From Clostridiales bacterium (GTDB lineage Bacteria > Bacillota > Clostridia > Lachnospirales > Lachnospiraceae): a stretch of 6,114 bases of DNA. A program made the position numbers and the translations under genes. Of the stretch, positions 4,881-6,114 are shown piece after piece (within the stretch, counting starts at the first letter, position 1; each line of letters opens with the position of its first letter). Location of the stretch: positions 1 through 6,114 of the forward strand of contig JAATEU010000313.1 of assembly GCA_015655565.1 (NCBI GenBank), given 5' to 3'. The notes beneath the pieces were generated by a model, which had not been told where the DNA came from, searched no databases, and saw only the letters and a list, made by a program, of their open reading frames with translations.

Positions 4881-6114
4881 ATGAAAAAGATAGCAGCACT
4901 AATACTGGCATTTGCGGTGCTTGCAGCCTCATTAGCAGGTTGTGGAAAAAGTGGGAGTAATGATGAAGTAAATTTATTTTCAGAAGATGGAAGCGATTCT
5001 GCTAATTCTGAGAACGGGGGAGAGAAAGTGAAACTTACCGCACTTTTTGTATCACATCCACTGACACAGGGAGTGGAGGATATGGAGTGGCTGATGGAAC
5101 TGGAAGAGTCCCTTGGGGTCGATATTGAGTGGGAACAGATTTACAGTGACTGGGATACTACGAAAGCTACACGGTTTGCATCGGGAGATATTCCGGATCT
5201 CCTCTTTAATGCAACCGCAGATTCGGATTACTCTACCTATAATGGCCTGTTTCAGGAACTTACGGAGCTGATAGAAAAAGATGCTCCCAATATTACAGCA
5301 ATGTTTACGGAAGAACCGGATACCAGGACTCTGGCACAGACTTATGAAGGAAAAATCTATGGCGTTCCGAAATTCCAGGGTAAATGGCCTGATACCAATA
5401 CGGTTATGTTTATTAATCAGGCCTGGCTTGATAATCTTGATTTAAAGGCACCCGCCACATTATCAGAACTGAAAGATGTTCTGATTGCCTTTAGGGATGA
5501 AGACGCCAACGGCAACGGTGAGCCGGACGATGAAATTCCAATGGACTTTAACGGCTGGTTTGGCGGTGCATATTCCTTAACGAATCTTATCGGAAGCTTA
5601 GGTATTCAGCTTACCAATTGGGGTACCGACGGATACTTTGCGGAGGACGGTGTTATTAAGAGCTATGCTGTGGATGACCGTTATAAACTCCTGATAAAAT
5701 ATCTTGCGGATTTATATTCAGAGGGATTGATTAACGAGAATGCAATTACAAATGATTATTCCGCTTTTCAGTCGCTCTCCCGTGGTGATGAAAACGGCAA
5801 TGCACTTGTGGGTGTTGATTTTGGCTGGGAAGAAACGGATAAATTTGGTCCCGACCTGTATGAGCAGTATAAACCTCTGGGTGCCCTGGATTATGATATT
5901 GACTGTGATGCAGGTACTTACGATACCCGCTGGACATATGATTATTCCGGTTTAAATATGTCTTCTAACAGAGTGGCCATGAGTGCAAAATGTAAAAATC
6001 AAGATGCTGCCATGAAATTTATTGACGGATTTTATGATGCCGCCACCAGTGTTGAAGTCCTTTTTGGCGGTATTACCGACGGATGTATTGAAAAGACAGG
6101 TGATACTGGTTTTA
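4881..6114 (+). CDS. ABC transporter solute-binding lipoprotein, carbohydrate type (partial, runs off the window)
   Basis: This is the extracellular, lipid-anchored substrate-binding protein of a carbohydrate-type (CUT1) ABC importer. It hands its ligand to membrane permeases that should be encoded nearby. The 411 visible codons are open to the window edge. Residues 1-21 form a lipoprotein signal peptide, MKKIAALILAFAVLAASLAG then C21, with lipobox LAGC. A low-complexity Ser/Asn/Glu/Asp linker follows to about residue 50, then the family 1 binding fold: KLTALFVSHPL, ATRFASGDIPDLLF, YEGKIYGVPKF, VMFINQAWLDNLDLKAPATLSELKDVL. DEDANGNGEPDD (206-217) spaces acidic/Asn residues like a calcium-binding loop, and the EIPM that follows is typical of LplA/YtcQ-like proteins. 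Members are usually about 500-560 residues, so roughly the last quarter is missing. The divergent AraC-type gene is its likely regulator. The substrate cannot be assigned; a sugar or oligosaccharide is probable from the family. Confidence 0.93.
   Translation, partial: MKKIAALILAFAVLAASLAGCGKSGSNDEVNLFSEDGSDSANSENGGEKVKLTALFVSHPLTQGVEDMEWLMELEESLGVDIEWEQIYSDWDTTKATRFASGDIPDLLFNATADSDYSTYNGLFQELTELIEKDAPNITAMFTEEPDTRTLAQTYEGKIYGVPKFQGKWPDTNTVMFINQAWLDNLDLKAPATLSELKDVLIAFRDEDANGNGEPDDEIPMDFNGWFGGAYSLTNLIGSLGIQLTNWGTDGYFAEDGVIKSYAVDDRYKLLIKYLADLYSEGLINENAITNDYSAFQSLSRGDENGNALVGVDFGWEETDKFGPDLYEQYKPLGALDYDIDCDAGTYDTRWTYDYSGLNMSSNRVAMSAKCKNQDAAMKFIDGFYDAATSVEVLFGGITDGCIEKTGDTGF

Larger units (their letters stand above)
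4753..4884 (+). pseudogene. possible 3' remnant of an unidentified gene, ATGA-overlapping the binding-protein gene
   Basis: An open frame of 43 codons follows an in-frame stop at 4750-4752 and has no credible start of its own. Its last part reads VTTDAGGIGYWDTDFAYYV then RMAKTIELEETK, which looks like real protein. Its TGA (4882-4884) overlaps the ATG of the next gene as ATGA, the usual junction of translationally coupled operon genes. This suggests the tail of an upstream operon gene cut off by the rearrangement that made the repeat region. I do not recognise the family. The first dozen codons lie in the outer repeat arm and overlap the candidate promoter, so only about 4789 onward is persuasive. 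A frame of this length can arise by chance, so the call is tentative. Confidence 0.4.

Noticed and set aside
5740..5955. Open frames on both strands within the binding-protein gene
   Set aside because: They are out-of-frame shadows of a continuous, well-supported coding frame that runs from 4881 to the window end.

Overview
The window looks like low-GC Firmicutes DNA, most likely from a Clostridia/Lachnospiraceae-type anaerobe. The signs are AT-rich third positions, strong GGAGG-type ribosome binding sites, a type III glutamine synthetase, an AraC regulator of the kind common in these genomes, and an LplA/YtcQ-like sugar-binding lipoprotein. The taxonomic call is inference; no rRNA or other marker gene is present.

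Layout. (1) Positions 40-2145 (+) encode a complete type III glutamine synthetase (glnN), closed by a strong intrinsic terminator at 2234-2266. (2) A short intergenic stretch holds an orphan end of a small repeat element (2324-2369) and a candidate promoter. (3) Positions 2447-3193 (+) encode a TruA-family tRNA pseudouridine synthase in which the catalytic Asp is Glu. It ends with an 11-bp terminator hairpin. (4) Positions 3359-4213 (-) encode an AraC-family regulator. (5) Positions 4214-4880 form a 667-bp gene-poor region that is highly structured. It has two concentric inverted repeats: outer 72-nt arms that each carry an outward-facing promoter-like sequence, and an inner 126-bp MITE-like element with 36-nt terminal inverted repeats and a 9-bp flanking direct repeat. 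A short coding-looking tail of an unidentified gene follows. (6) From 4881 to the window edge (+) there is the start of a solute-binding lipoprotein of a carbohydrate ABC transporter.

How the parts may work together. The AraC regulator and the binding protein are divergent neighbours, the usual arrangement when such a regulator controls a sugar-uptake operon. The outer inverted repeat places near-identical DNA upstream of two outward promoters, one toward each gene. A simple reading is a duplicated operator/promoter module read by the AraC protein, later split by the MITE-like insertion. glnN (ammonium assimilation) and truA (tRNA modification) appear to be separate single-gene units, each with its own terminator.

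The most notable points are the double inverted-repeat architecture at 4424-4792, the MITE-like element with a second partial copy near truA, and the Asp-to-Glu change in TruA.
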